DNA of 64,000 nt from Paraburkholderia solisilvae (GCF_902859875.1 NZ_CADIKF010000017.1:1-64000), one strand, 5' to 3'. Shown: positions 40,297 through 49,929, counted from the stretch's first letter. Notes: a model not told the origin generated them from the letters alone. Numbers and translations are program-made.

Positions 40297-40646
40297 GACC
40301 GTTCCCTTTTCGTTATGTTGAATCTCCCTCGCCGGCTGACGGCGCGGCTCACAGCGAAGCAGCCCTCCGCCGTGCACTTCTATTGGACATATTAGCACCT
40401 GCTAAAATCCGACCTGACGGAACAAGTCCGCCGCGCTGCGCGCGTACCCGCCGCACCCGCGCGGGCGGTGGCGCCACGCACAGCGCGCGGCGCGCGTGAC
40501 TCGCGGCGATCCATTCGAGCCGCCGCTGTTTCCGCGCCAGACCTTCGGCACTCGTGCGCGCCGGGCGCTCGTCACGCCGCACTGGAAGTTGCCGCATTCG
40601 GCACAATCCTGTCTTACCCGACTGCCTCACTGGACACGCAACAAGC
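40297..40646. other. intergenic promoter region between the DUF1840 gene and argS
   Basis: This 350-base divergent region must contain the promoters of both neighbours. It is locally AT-rich at 40,380-40,410 but I could not assign confident -10/-35 elements. No additional gene is supported. Confidence 0.4.
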
Positions 40647-42431
40647 ATGCTGCCTGCACATAAACACACTCTCGAAACCCTGCTCGCCGACCTGGTGAAG
40701 CAGATCGCCGCGGCCAACGCCGGCGCGTCCGAAGCCGCCTTCGTGGCGCCGGCGATTACCCTCGAACGTCCGAAGGTCGCCGCGCACGGCGACATCGCAT
40801 GCAACGTCGCGATGCAGCTCGCCAAACCGCTGCGCGCGAATCCACGGCAGCTTGCGCAGCAGATCGTCGACGCGGTGCTCGCGCATCCGCAGGCGCAAGG
40901 CCTCGTCGACAGCGCGGAAGTGGCAGGCCCCGGGTTTATCAATCTGCGTATCGCGCCGGCCGCGAAACAGGCCGTCGTGCGCGAGGTGTTCGCCCAGCAG
41001 CGGGCCTTCGGCCGTTCGCAGCGCGAAGCGGGCAAGCACGTGCTGGTCGAATTCGTGTCGGCGAACCCGACCGGCCCGCTGCACGTCGGGCATGGCCGCC
41101 AGGCCGCGCTCGGTGACGCGCTGTCGAACGTGCTCGATGCGCAGGGCTGGGACGTGCATCGCGAGTTCTACTACAACGACGCCGGCGTGCAGATCCATAC
41201 GCTCGCCGTGTCGACCCAGGCGCGCGCGCGCGGCCTGAAGCCCGGCGACGCAGGCTGGCCGGAATCCGCCTACAACGGCGAATACATCGCCGACATCGCA
41301 CGCGACTACATGCACGGCGAGACCGTCGCCGCGCGCGACGGCGAGCCGGTCAAGGGCGCGGGCGACATCGAAGACCTCGAAGCGATCCGCCGCTTCGCGG
41401 TCGCCTATCTGCGCCACGAACAGGATATGGACCTGCAGGCGTTCGGCGTCGAGTTCGACCAGTACTACCTCGAATCGTCGCTGTACAAGGAAGGGCGCGT
41501 CGAACAGACAGTCGATGCGCTGGTCGCGGCCGGCAAGACGTTTGAAGAAGGCGGCGCGCTGTGGCTGCGCACGACCGACGACGGCGACGACAAGGACCGC
41601 GTGATGCGCAAGCAGGACGGCACCTACACGTACTTCGTGCCGGACGTCGCGTACCACGTCGCCAAGTGGCAGCGCGGCTTCACGAAGGTGATCAACATCC
41701 AGGGCTCGGACCACCACGGCACGATCGCGCGCGTGCGCGCCGGCCTGCAGGGCCTCGGCATCGGCATTCCGCAGGGCTACCCGGACTACGTGCTGCACAA
41801 GATGGTCACGGTGATGCGCGACGGCGAGGAGGTGAAGATCTCCAAGCGCGCCGGCAGCTATGTCACGGTGCGCGATCTGATCGAGTGGTCGGGCGGCGCC
41901 ACGCCCGGCCAGGAAACCGCGCCGGACCTGCTCGACGAAGAGACGATCCGCCGCGGCCGCGATGCGGTGCGCTTCTTCCTGATCTCGCGCAAGGCGGACA
42001 CCGAGTTCGTGTTCGATATCGATCTCGCGCTCAAGCAGAACGACGAGAACCCGGTGTACTACGTGCAATACGCACACGCGCGCATCTGCTCGGTGCTCGG
42101 CGAATGGAAAGCGCGCTTCAATGCGGACGAAGCGGTGCTGCCGTCGGTCGACCTCGCGCCGCTGTCGAGCGAGCGCGCGATGGCGCTGCTGCAAAAGCTC
42201 GCGGAATTCCCCGACATGCTCACGCACGCGGCCGACGAGCTCGCGCCACACACGGTCGCGTTCTACCTGCGCGATCTCGCGGGCGAATTTCACTCGTTCT
42301 ACAATGCCGAACGCGTTCTGGTCGACGATGAAGCGGCCCGCAATGCGCGCGTCGCACTGCTTGCCGCCACGCGCCAGGTGCTCGCGAACGGCCTTGCGAT
42401 CATCGGCGTGTCGGCCCCCGCCAAGATGTAA
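40647..42431 (+). CDS. argS: arginyl-tRNA synthetase
   Basis: This class I synthetase charges tRNA-Arg. The 594-residue protein has the N-terminal additional domain, the HIGH-like motif HVGHG within [16 protein letters not shown], the KMSKS-equivalent VKISKRAG and the DALR-type anticodon-binding C terminus. The ATG at 40647 gives the family's usual beginning; the frame is open further upstream without conserved sequence. Confidence 0.97.
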   Translation: MLPAHKHTLETLLADLVKQIAAANAGASEAAFVAPAITLERPKVAAHGDIACNVAMQLAKPLRANPRQLAQQIVDAVLAHPQAQGLVDSAEVAGPGFINLRIAPAAKQAVVREVFAQQRAFGRSQREAGKHVLVEFVSANPTGPLHVGHGRQAALGDALSNVLDAQGWDVHREFYYNDAGVQIHTLAVSTQARARGLKPGDAGWPESAYNGEYIADIARDYMHGETVAARDGEPVKGAGDIEDLEAIRRFAVAYLRHEQDMDLQAFGVEFDQYYLESSLYKEGRVEQTVDALVAAGKTFEEGGALWLRTTDDGDDKDRVMRKQDGTYTYFVPDVAYHVAKWQRGFTKVINIQGSDHHGTIARVRAGLQGLGIGIPQGYPDYVLHKMVTVMRDGEEVKISKRAGSYVTVRDLIEWSGGATPGQETAPDLLDEETIRRGRDAVRFFLISRKADTEFVFDIDLALKQNDENPVYYVQYAHARICSVLGEWKARFNADEAVLPSVDLAPLSSERAMALLQKLAEFPDMLTHAADELAPHTVAFYLRDLAGEFHSFYNAERVLVDDEAARNARVALLAATRQVLANGLAIIGVSAPAKM

Positions 42432-42491
42432 ATTCGACTCGCCCGCGCGACCCGCTTATGCGACCATAACGCGCGACCGCCGCCAGGCGAA

Positions 42492-42530
42492 GACGGCAAC
42501 GGCTTGATAAGCCGTTGCCGTCGCTATAAT
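42492..42530 (+). promoter_or_regulatory. 14-bp perfect hairpin overlapping a candidate promoter
   Basis: GACGGCAACGGCTT (42492-42505) and AAGCCGTTGCCGTC (42509-42522) form a perfect 14-bp stem with a GAT loop, with no T run. TATAAT at 42525-42530 follows, and TTGATA at 42504-42509, in the hairpin loop, is a possible -35 at a short 15-base spacing. It lies between argS and the SPOR gene. Confidence 0.5.
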
Positions 42531-42571
42531 CGACGGTCATTCAAGTTTTCCTTTTGCAGGTGATTCAGACA

Positions 42572-43324
42572 ATGGCAAAGCCACGCCGCACAACGAAGCA
42601 GTCGAAGCAATCCGGGGGAACGTTTCTCGGCATCGTGCTGGGCCTGATCGTCGGCCTGGCCATCGCGGTGGTGGTCGCGCTGTACATCACGCGTGCGCCG
42701 ACGCCATTCGTCGCGAAGGTCGCGCCGCCCGCCGCGTCGGATGCCGGCGCCAGCCAGCCGCAATACGATCCGAACCGGCCGCTGCAGGGCAAGAGCCCGG
42801 GCCAGCCGGTGCCGCAAGCCGCGCAGCCCGCGCCGCCGAATACCGCGCCGGGGCAGACGAACAATCAGACGCAATCGTCGGGCATTCTCGACGAGCCGCA
42901 AATCGTCGAAGTGCCGCCGGCCGCCAGCGGCGCCGCGCCGAACCCCAATGCGTCAGGGGCCGCCGTCGCCGGTGCGAAGAAGCCCGCTTCGAGCGCGCCT
43001 GGCGGCACGAGCGGGGCAACGGTTGCCAACGTCGCGCCGCAGGCAAAGCCCGGCGCGTCGGCCCCGCCGTCCGCCACCGACGCAAACACCGGCTATCTGC
43101 TGCAGGTCGGCGCCTACAAGACGTCCGCCGATGCCGAGCAGCAGCGCGCACGGCTCGCGTTCCAGGGCTTCGAATCGAAGGTCACGCAGCGCGATGCCGG
43201 CGGTGTCACGTACTATCGCGTGCGGATCGGGCCGTTCTCGAAGTTCGAGGACATGAATTCCACGCGTCAGCGCCTGTCGGACGCGGGTATCGACACCGCC
43301 GTCATCCGTTTTACCAGGCAGTAA
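42572..43324 (+). CDS. SPOR domain membrane protein (FtsN-like)
   Basis: This 250-residue protein has a basic cytoplasmic N terminus, one transmembrane helix (about residues 19-40), a long Pro/Ala/Gln-rich periplasmic linker and a C-terminal SPOR domain (GYLLQVGAYKTSADAEQQRARLAFQGFESKV, YYRVRIGPFSKFEDMNSTRQRL). SPOR domains bind denuded septal peptidoglycan, so a role in cell division or envelope maintenance is likely. It lies between argS and dsbA, a conserved Burkholderiales arrangement. Confidence 0.92.
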   Translation: MAKPRRTTKQSKQSGGTFLGIVLGLIVGLAIAVVVALYITRAPTPFVAKVAPPAASDAGASQPQYDPNRPLQGKSPGQPVPQAAQPAPPNTAPGQTNNQTQSSGILDEPQIVEVPPAASGAAPNPNASGAAVAGAKKPASSAPGGTSGATVANVAPQAKPGASAPPSATDANTGYLLQVGAYKTSADAEQQRARLAFQGFESKVTQRDAGGVTYYRVRIGPFSKFEDMNSTRQRLSDAGIDTAVIRFTRQ

Positions 43325-43484
43325 TACGCTGTACGAATACGTGCGCGACGCGCTGAACCTTCGGCGCGCACCCGCAGTCTCATGCACGGCAAACGCCTGC
43401 CGTCCGTCGCAGCGCTCACGGTGACAGGCTCATGACGCCAGCCGTCCAACCGTCAACGCTACTTCCCGATTGGGATCACAAGAC

Positions 43485-44123
43485 ATGAAAAAGCTGCTTA
43501 GCCTACTTTGCCTCTCGCTCGGTATCGTCGCTGCCACGGCAAGCGCCAGTCCGGCCGCGCCGGTTGCCGGCAAGGACTACACCGTGTTGTCGTCGCCGCA
43601 GCCGGTCGAAGTACCGGCCGGCAAGATCGAAGTGATCGAGTTCATGTGGTACGGCTGCCCGCACTGTAACGAGTTCGACCCGTATCTCGAAGACTGGATC
43701 AAAAAGCAGGGGCCGGACGTCGTGTTCAAGCGCGTGCCGGTTGCCTTCCGCGACGACTTCATCCCGCATTCGAAGCTGTATCACGCGATCGACGCGCTCG
43801 GCCTCGCGCAGGAGTTGACGCCGAAGATCTTCCACGAGATCCACGTCAACAAGGACTACCTGCTCACGCCGGAAGCCCAGGCGGCATTCCTGTCGAAGAA
43901 CGGCGTGGACCCGAAGAAGTTCATGGACGCGTACAACTCGTTCTCGACGCAAACCGCGCTGCAACGCGACAAGAAGCTGCTCGACGACTACAAGATCGAC
44001 GGCGTGCCGACGCTGGCGATTCAGGGCAAGTATGAAACCGGCCCGGCGCAGACCAACAGCCTGCCGGGCACGCTGCAGGTGCTCGACTATCTGGTCGGCC
44101 AGGTTCGCGCGAAGAAGATGTAA
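43485..44123 (+). CDS. dsbA: thiol:disulfide interchange protein DsbA
   Basis: DsbA makes disulfide bonds in the periplasm. The 212-residue precursor has a signal peptide (ending near TASAS), the active site CPHC (Cys58, Cys61) in FMWYGCPHCNEF, and the cis-Pro loop DGVPTLAI. The Pro-His dipeptide between the Cys residues is typical of strongly oxidising DsbA. ATG 43485 is six codons into the open frame and is the one that starts the signal peptide. The SDR gene follows 24 bases later. Confidence 0.96.
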   Translation: MKKLLSLLCLSLGIVAATASASPAAPVAGKDYTVLSSPQPVEVPAGKIEVIEFMWYGCPHCNEFDPYLEDWIKKQGPDVVFKRVPVAFRDDFIPHSKLYHAIDALGLAQELTPKIFHEIHVNKDYLLTPEAQAAFLSKNGVDPKKFMDAYNSFSTQTALQRDKKLLDDYKIDGVPTLAIQGKYETGPAQTNSLPGTLQVLDYLVGQVRAKKM

Positions 44124-44147
44124 CGCGCGGTATCGCGACGCGCTGGT

Positions 44148-44921
44148 ATGAGCACACCGCAAAAGGTTTTCATCACCGGCGCGTCGAGCGGCATCGGCCT
44201 CGCGCTCGCGGCCGAATATGTGCGGCGCGGCGCGATCGTCGGCCTCGTCGCACGGCGCGCCGACGCACTCGAGCGTTTCCGGCAAGCCCACCCTCATCAT
44301 CCGATCTCGATCTATCCGGCCGATGTCCGCGACGCCGACGCGCTTGCGGCCGCCGCGAAGCGTTTCTTCGACCAGTACGGCTGCCCCGACATCGTGATCG
44401 CGAATGCCGGCGTCAGCCGCGGCGCCGTCACCGGCCTCGGCGACCTGAAGACCTTTCGCGACGTGATGGACATCAACTACTTCGGCATGGTCGCCACCTT
44501 CGAGCCGTTCGCGTCCGCGATGGCTGCTGCGCGCAAGGGGACGCTGGTCGGCGTATCGAGCGTCGCGGGGGTGCGCGGGCTGCCGGGTTCGGGCGCATAC
44601 AGTGCATCGAAAGCCGCGGCGCGCACCTATCTGGAAGCGTTGCGCGTCGAAATGCGGCCGCGCGGCGTCAAGGTCGTCACGATCGCGCCGGGCTTCATCC
44701 GCACGCCGCTCACCGCGCGCAACCCGTACCGGATGCCGTTTCTGATGAATGTCGAGCGCTTCGCGCACCAGGCGATCGATGCGATCGACCGCAAGAAGCG
44801 CTTTGTCGTGCTGCCGTGGCAGATGCGCTTCGTCGCGATGATGTTGCACATCACGCCACGCTGGCTCTACGATGCGGCGATGGAAAAGGCGCCGCACAAG
44901 CCGCGCGCGGCCGCCGATTAA
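44148..44921 (+). CDS. short-chain dehydrogenase/reductase
   Basis: This 257-residue classical SDR has the NAD(P)-binding TGASSGIG, the NAG motif (IVIANAGVSRG), a catalytic Ser in VGVSSVAG and YSASK with catalytic Tyr and Lys. The C-terminal ~50 residues carry a hydrophobic/basic extension. Its substrate is unknown. It begins 24 bases after dsbA and may be cotranscribed with it. Confidence 0.9.
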   Translation: MSTPQKVFITGASSGIGLALAAEYVRRGAIVGLVARRADALERFRQAHPHHPISIYPADVRDADALAAAAKRFFDQYGCPDIVIANAGVSRGAVTGLGDLKTFRDVMDINYFGMVATFEPFASAMAAARKGTLVGVSSVAGVRGLPGSGAYSASKAAARTYLEALRVEMRPRGVKVVTIAPGFIRTPLTARNPYRMPFLMNVERFAHQAIDAIDRKKRFVVLPWQMRFVAMMLHITPRWLYDAAMEKAPHKPRAAAD

Positions 44922-45137
44922 ACGTCAGCCGGCAGCATCCAAAAGCGGCCACCGCAGTCAACGAAGGTCCACTGGGTGGTCGCCGCAGCAACCGTCCAAT
45001 AAGCTTTTGCGAACGTGGCAGCGCAATCGGGCGATCTTCAGCACAATATCAGCCGCCCACCGCCGTCGCCGCAGCCGTCTGCGAGCGGCGCGGCACGCAA
45101 GCCACGTTGCCAGATCACGATCGTTCCGGGAGATGTC

Positions 45138-46736
45138 ATGCGCTTCACGCCGTCCGCCGCTGCCGTATTTGCCGCCGTCCTGTTCGCTGCGCCCGCGCTC
45201 GCGCTGGCCAAGCCGCTGACCGTCTGCACCGAAGCGAGCCCGGATGGCTTCGATATCGTTCAGTTCAATTCGCTCGTCACGACCAACGCGTCAGCCGACG
45301 TGATCTTCAATACGCTCGTCGACTTCGACGAAGCGACGAAAAAGGTCGTGCCGGGACTGGCCGATAAATGGCAGATCAGCGCGGACGGCCTCACGTACAC
45401 GTTCCGTCTGCGCCCGAACGTATCGTTCCAGACGACCGGCTATTTCAAGCCGACGCGGCCGCTCGACGCGGACGACGTCGTCTTCACGTTCAGCCGCATG
45501 CTCGACGATAGCAACCCGTGGCACAAGGTGGTCGGCGCAAACGGCTTTCCGCATGCGCAATCGATGGGCCTCGCGAAGCTCGTCAAGTCGATCACCAAGG
45601 TCGACAACCAGACGGTCAAGATCGAACTGACCGAGCCGAACGCGCCGTTCCTGTCGGTGCTGACGATGGGCTTCGCGTCGATCTATTCCGCCGAATACGC
45701 AGACCAGTTGCTGAAAGCCGGCAAGACGAACGACCTGAACGCGCAGCCGATCGGCACGGGGCCCTTCATGCTGAAGAGCTATACGAAGGACGCGGTGATT
45801 CGCTACGACGTGAACCCGGCCTACTGGGGACCGAAGCCGAAGATCGACCGGCTGATCTACGCGATCACGCCGGACGCCACGGTGCGCGCGCAGAAGGTGA
45901 AGGCCGGTGAATGCCAGATCGCGCTGTCGCCCAAACCGCTCGACATCGCCGACGCGAGAAACAACCCGTCGCTGAAGGTGGAGCAAACGTCGGCGTTCAT
46001 GACCGCGTTCGTCGCGCTCAATACCGGGAAGAAGCCGCTCGACAACCAGAAGGTGCGCGCCGCGCTGAATATGGCGTTCGACCGGACCACATATCTGAAA
46101 GCGGTGTTCGACAACACCGCGACGCCCGCGACGAACCCGTACCCGCCGAATACCTGGAGCTACGACAAGGCGGTGAAGCCATGGCCGTACGATGTTGCGA
46201 AGGCAAAGAAGCTGCTTGCCGACGCGGGCTACCCGAACGGCTTTTCGACCACGATCTGGGTGCGCCCGACGGGCAGCGTGCTGAACCCGAACCCGAAGGC
46301 CGGCGCGGAATTGCTGCAGGCGGACTTCGCGAAGATCGGCGTCAAGGCCGACGTGAAGGTGATCGAGTGGGGCGATCTGATCAGGGAAGCGAAGCAGGGC
46401 CATCATGACACGCTGTTCATGGGCTGGGCCGGCGACAACGGCGATCCGGACGACTATCTCACGCCGCTTTTCAGCTGCAACGGCGTGACATCGGGCATCA
46501 ACTTCTCGCGCTTCTGCGACCCCAATCTCGACAAGCTGATCGATCAGGGCAAGCGCACATCCGATCAGGCGAAGCGCACGCAGGCCTACGAGGCGGCCCA
46601 GCAGATCATTCACGATGAAGCGCTGTGGATTCCGCTTGGCTATCCGACCGCGACCGTGATCACGACCAAGAACGTCAGCGGATACCAGGTGAGCGCATTC
46701 GGACGGCAGAACTTCGCGACGGTCAGCGTGCAGTAG
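45138..46736 (+). CDS. DppA-like peptide/nickel ABC transporter substrate-binding protein
   Basis: This 532-residue periplasmic binding protein (SBP_bac_5 family) has a signal peptide (ending near LALA), then KPLTVCTEASPDGFDIVQFNS, and the family segment around LADKWQISADGLTYTFRLRPNVSF and GTGPFMLKSYTKDAVIRYDVNPAYWG. The DppA/HbpA-type disulfide Cys pair and the AEYADQLL region suggest di- or oligopeptide binding. No permease or ATPase genes of the same transporter are next to it. A strong terminator closes the gene. Confidence 0.92.
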   Translation: MRFTPSAAAVFAAVLFAAPALALAKPLTVCTEASPDGFDIVQFNSLVTTNASADVIFNTLVDFDEATKKVVPGLADKWQISADGLTYTFRLRPNVSFQTTGYFKPTRPLDADDVVFTFSRMLDDSNPWHKVVGANGFPHAQSMGLAKLVKSITKVDNQTVKIELTEPNAPFLSVLTMGFASIYSAEYADQLLKAGKTNDLNAQPIGTGPFMLKSYTKDAVIRYDVNPAYWGPKPKIDRLIYAITPDATVRAQKVKAGECQIALSPKPLDIADARNNPSLKVEQTSAFMTAFVALNTGKKPLDNQKVRAALNMAFDRTTYLKAVFDNTATPATNPYPPNTWSYDKAVKPWPYDVAKAKKLLADAGYPNGFSTTIWVRPTGSVLNPNPKAGAELLQADFAKIGVKADVKVIEWGDLIREAKQGHHDTLFMGWAGDNGDPDDYLTPLFSCNGVTSGINFSRFCDPNLDKLIDQGKRTSDQAKRTQAYEAAQQIIHDEALWIPLGYPTATVITTKNVSGYQVSAFGRQNFATVSVQ

Positions 46737-46764
46737 CGCAATCGCCGCCCTTCCGGAAAAACAG

Positions 46765-46794
46765 GCCCGCGTGTTCGGCACGCGGGCTTTTTTT
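46765..46794 (+). terminator. Rho-independent terminator after the peptide-binding protein gene
   Basis: GCCCGCGTG (46765-46773) pairs with CACGCGGGC (46779-46787) around TTCGG, followed by seven T residues. It marks the left border of the type III island. Confidence 0.95.
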
Positions 46795-46830
46795 GCGCCG
46801 CCGATCTGTAAAACCGTGTGCGATCCTGTA

Positions 46831-46848
46831 GCACTACGTATGTAGTGC
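46831..46848. promoter_or_regulatory. 18-bp inverted repeat upstream of the GDPH-motif gene
   Basis: GCACTAC (46831-46837) and GTAGTGC (46842-46848) flank a GTAT spacer, about 120 bases before the start of the candidate effector. It has no T run and sits in a promoter position, so it is more like an operator than a terminator. Confidence 0.4.
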
Positions 46849-46971
46849 CCTTGTGCGTCTGTCCCAACCTAGACTCTGCGTGCGGAATCGGCAGGTCGCG
46901 CGAACGCACGGCTGCCGCTGCTGCAAATCATAACTTTCGATTAACGCATTGCCCTGTTAGAGGATTCGCAC

Positions 46972-47943
46972 ATGCAAGCCACGTTCGATAGCCGTTCGTT
47001 TGAGACGCTCCACAACAACGCGTGGAATTCGGCCCGATCGGTTACCCAGTCCCGTTCATTCGATTCTTTCGCCGCGTCGTCCCGCTCGATCAACCCGTAT
47101 GGCGCGTCGCGCGCATTCAGTCAGCCGTCCGGCTATCCACAGACGTCGCGCGCGATGGCGTCGTTCAGCTCCCACGCGTATTCGACGCCGCAGCGCAGCG
47201 ATTATGGCCGTATGCAACAGGCGTCGATGACAAACTTCTCGCGGGAAGTCGTGCGAACGCCGGATGGCGGCATGATGTCGAAGACCTCGTTCACCCGCGT
47301 GCAGCAACCCGCGAATCAACGTGACTACGGTCACGATCGGCACGGATACGACAACGGTTCCGATCGGCACGGCCGCGACATCGATGAACGATGCTGGAAC
47401 AATCGATCCGGCCAGACATCACACCTGCCGATGTCGGTCACCTCAAAAGGTGACGACCTGAATGTCCGCATGGGCAACAACACGACGCTCGAAACGAAGA
47501 AGTCCGACTCCGACCTTTTTATCAATACGAAGACGAAAGACGGTCACGACGTGTCGATCTCGTCGAAAGGCGATCCGCACGCAAGCCTGTCCGTCGACGG
47601 CAAGCAGATCGCGACGGGCGATTACAAGGACCCGTTCCGCGTGCAGGTCGACGGCAACAACATCACGATGATTCCGGAAGCCAAAAAGAATAACAACGGG
47701 CCGGCGCCGTATCTGGACAAGGCCGTGATTCAACAGAAAGATGGGTCGATGTACGTGATGGACCATCTGAGCCAGGCAGACAAGTCGTCGAAACCGACGT
47801 ACCGCGAAGTCACGAACGGCAGCGAAAAGAGCCAGTACCAGCAGATCGCCAACAACGCGCATACCGCAACGTACAGCAACGGGCAGATGATCGACTCGAC
47901 CACGCATAAGCCGATTACGAACGCCGATATCAACGCACATTGA
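46972..47943 (+). CDS. candidate type III-secreted protein with GDPH motif
   Basis: This 323-residue protein has no signal peptide. Residues 1-115 are rich in Ser, Asn, Gln, Tyr and Thr, the usual look of type III effector N termini. Residues 119-136 are His/Asp-rich with two DRHG copies, and GDPH occurs at 200-203 in SSKGDPHASLSVDGK. The metal-ion-inducible autocleavage (DUF1521) domain of Bradyrhizobium NopE1 is cut at GD/PH in a similar GDPHVD context, so a cleavable domain is possible, though the rest of the match is not strong enough to claim. An AGAGGA site precedes the ATG. The gene ends in a terminator and is convergent with sctO, next to the type III operon. Confidence 0.75.
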   Translation: MQATFDSRSFETLHNNAWNSARSVTQSRSFDSFAASSRSINPYGASRAFSQPSGYPQTSRAMASFSSHAYSTPQRSDYGRMQQASMTNFSREVVRTPDGGMMSKTSFTRVQQPANQRDYGHDRHGYDNGSDRHGRDIDERCWNNRSGQTSHLPMSVTSKGDDLNVRMGNNTTLETKKSDSDLFINTKTKDGHDVSISSKGDPHASLSVDGKQIATGDYKDPFRVQVDGNNITMIPEAKKNNNGPAPYLDKAVIQQKDGSMYVMDHLSQADKSSKPTYREVTNGSEKSQYQQIANNAHTATYSNGQMIDSTTHKPITNADINAH

Positions 47944-47954
47944 TCGACGCATCG

Positions 47955-47981
47955 GAGCCCGTACAGGGCTCTGTCTCTTTT
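47955..47981 (+). terminator. Rho-independent terminator after the GDPH-motif gene
   Basis: GAGCCC (47955-47960) and GGGCTC (47966-47971) close a GTACA loop, followed by a T-rich tail TGTCTCTTTT. Confidence 0.75.
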
Positions 47982-48035
47982 CGACCGGAGTCGTGGGCTC
48001 CACGCCGGACGCCAGCCTCGTGGCCGTCCGGCCAC

Positions 48036-48125
48036 ACGCATACGCATACGCACACGCACACGCATACGCATACGCATACGCACACGCATACGCACACGCA
48101 CACGCACATGCACATGCACATGCAG
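48036..48125. repeat. 6-bp tandem repeat, 15 units
   Basis: Fifteen hexamers of ACGCAT/ACGCAC/ATGCAC type lie between the terminator and the sctO stop codon. They are outside both genes. Confidence 0.95.
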
Positions 48126-48187
48126 CAGCGAACTTCACGGCGCATCGACCCGCGCGCGAGGCAAGTGACACACTCGCGCGCCATCCG

Positions 48188-48607
48188 CTAATCCCGATCG
48201 AGCAACGCCGCCCGGAACCGGCGCGCGCGCTGGATAGCGTCATCGCGTCCGATCGTTTCGCGCTGCAATTGCAGCGACGCTCCCGACACATCGTCGGCCG
48301 CATTCGAGCGCTCGCGCATCGCCAGCGCAAGCGCGCGATGCAGCGCTGGCGTGCGGTCGTCGTGCCAGCGCAATGCTTCACGCCAGAGCTGCCCGGCGCG
48401 CCTGTCATGGCCGCATGACTGCAAGATCGACTGGCGTTGCGCGTCATGCCGGCGTATTTCCGCGCGGCGCTGGTCAACCTGCGCGTCGGCCCGCTGCAAC
48501 GTTTCGCGCGCCAGATTGAGCGCGCGCCGTTTGCGTTCCACGCGCAACGCGCGAACGCGCGCAAGCATCCGCCATAGCTGCGCGTTGCGCTTCGCGTCGC
48601 CGCTCAT
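48188..48607 (-). CDS. sctO: type III secretion stalk/chaperone-escort protein SctO (YscO-like)
   Basis: This 139-residue protein is almost entirely helical and charged (runs of Arg, Ala, Glu and Gln with heptad patterns) and lies directly after sctN, where YscO/HrpO/FliJ homologues are encoded. FliJ/SctO proteins form a coiled-coil stalk in the centre of the ATPase hexamer. Sequence identity in this family is low, so the call rests on position, size and coiled-coil character. The start overlaps the sctN stop by four bases. It is the last gene of the operon; a repeat tract follows. Confidence 0.7.
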   Translation of the reverse strand: MSGDAKRNAQLWRMLARVRALRVERKRRALNLARETLQRADAQVDQRRAEIRRHDAQRQSILQSCGHDRRAGQLWREALRWHDDRTPALHRALALAMRERSNAADDVSGASLQLQRETIGRDDAIQRARRFRAALLDRD

Positions 48608-49920
48608 CGCGCCGGCGCACCGCACAATGCGTGCAGCATCGAACGCGTCGCCTGCACCGGACAATGCTCGTCATGGCGCTGGCGCAGAAACCGCACGATC
48701 TCCGGATACCGGTCGATCGCGAGATCGCTGGCCGCGTCGCTGCCGCGCTGGTACTCGCCGATCTGCAGCAGCAGTTCGAGCTCCTGATAGCGGCTCATCC
48801 ATCCACGCACCCGGTCCGCCTCGGCCCGGTGAGCCGCATCCGTCACGCGCGTCATCACACGGCTCTTGCTCTTCAGGATGTCGATCGCCGGATAATGGCC
48901 CGCGCCGCCGAGTTTGCCCGACAGCTGAATATGCCCGTCGAGCAGCGAGCGCGCTTCCTCGGCAATCGGATCGGAAAGATCTTCATCTTCCGCCAGCACC
49001 GTGAAGAATGCGGTCACGCTGCCTTCGCGCGTCAGCCCCGCCGATTCGATCAGCTTCGGCAACTCCGCGAACACGCGCGGCGGATAGCCGCGGCGCACCG
49101 GCGGCTCACCGACCGCCAGTCCGACTTCGCGCAGTGCGCGCGCATAGCGCGTCAGCGAATCGAACAGCAACAGCACGCGCCGTCCGCTTGCGCGCAAACC
49201 GCTCGCAACCGCACAGGCGAGTTCAGCCGCCTTCAGCCGCTCGGCTGCCGGCCGCTCGGAGGTCGAAGCCACCACTACCGCAGATGCGCGCCGCCCGGAC
49301 AAATGATCGTGGATAAACTCGGACACCTCGCGGCCGCGCTCGCCGATCAGCGCAACGACGATCGCATCGACCTGCGCGCCGTTCGCGATCATGCCCATCA
49401 ACGTGCTCTTGCCGCCGCCCGCCGGCGCGAAAATGCCGACCCGCTGCCCGACGCCGCACGTGAGCAGCCCGTCGATCGCGCGTACGCCGGTCACGAACGG
49501 CTGCGCGATCACCGGCCGTTCGAGCGGGTTGATGCTGGCAAGCGACATGCCGCGTTGCAGCGCGCTCGCCTCGCGCGGCGCCGGGCCGCCGTCGAGCGGA
49601 CGCCCGAGTCCGTCGACCGTGCGCCCGAGCATATCGAGCGCATCGAACTGCCCCCACGCGAGGCCGCAGCCGTGCACCTGCGTGATATTCGACAGACCGG
49701 CGAGGCCGTCGAGCGGCATCACGAGCGCGCCGTCGTCGATAAAACCGACCACTTCGCCCATTTGCGTGTCGAGCGTATCGGGACGCACGAGGCGCACCAT
49801 CTCGCCGATCCGCAACGACACGCCGACCGCGCGCACCACGACGCCGCGCGCTTCGGCGACTCTGCCATACAGCGTCGGCTCACCGCTGAGCACCGGCGCG
49901 AGATGCTGGAACGTTTTCAT
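48604..49920 (-). CDS. sctN: type III secretion ATPase SctN (HrcN/YscN)
   Basis: This 438-residue F1-like ATPase powers unfolding and export. It has the Walker A APAGGGKS (165-172), ALIGERGREV, and Walker B LLLFDSLTRYA with Asp254; PRVFAELPKLIESAG and GHIQLSGKLGGAGHYPAIDILKSKSR are family landmarks. The N-terminal beta-barrel is shorter than in some homologues. The gene starts nine bases after sctV and overlaps sctO by four bases. All catalytic motifs look intact. Confidence 0.96.
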   Translation of the reverse strand: MKTFQHLAPVLSGEPTLYGRVAEARGVVVRAVGVSLRIGEMVRLVRPDTLDTQMGEVVGFIDDGALVMPLDGLAGLSNITQVHGCGLAWGQFDALDMLGRTVDGLGRPLDGGPAPREASALQRGMSLASINPLERPVIAQPFVTGVRAIDGLLTCGVGQRVGIFAPAGGGKSTLMGMIANGAQVDAIVVALIGERGREVSEFIHDHLSGRRASAVVVASTSERPAAERLKAAELACAVASGLRASGRRVLLLFDSLTRYARALREVGLAVGEPPVRRGYPPRVFAELPKLIESAGLTREGSVTAFFTVLAEDEDLSDPIAEEARSLLDGHIQLSGKLGGAGHYPAIDILKSKSRVMTRVTDAAHRAEADRVRGWMSRYQELELLLQIGEYQRGSDAASDLAIDRYPEIVRFLRQRHDEHCPVQATRSMLHALCGAPAR

Positions 49921-49929
49921 GCGCGCCGC

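Noticed and set aside
44940..45009. Long imperfect inverted repeat between the SDR gene and the peptide-binding gene
   Set aside because: CAAAAGC/GCTTTTG arms are far apart with imperfect inner pairing and no T run; too weak to call.
46936..46968. TTCG pair upstream of the GDPH-motif gene
   Set aside because: Spacing is 25 bases, not the 15-16 needed for a PIP or HrpII box.
48004..48032. GCCGGAC/GTCCGGC hairpin beside the hexamer array
   Set aside because: It could end the sct transcript but lacks a T run on the minus strand, so it was not listed as a terminator.
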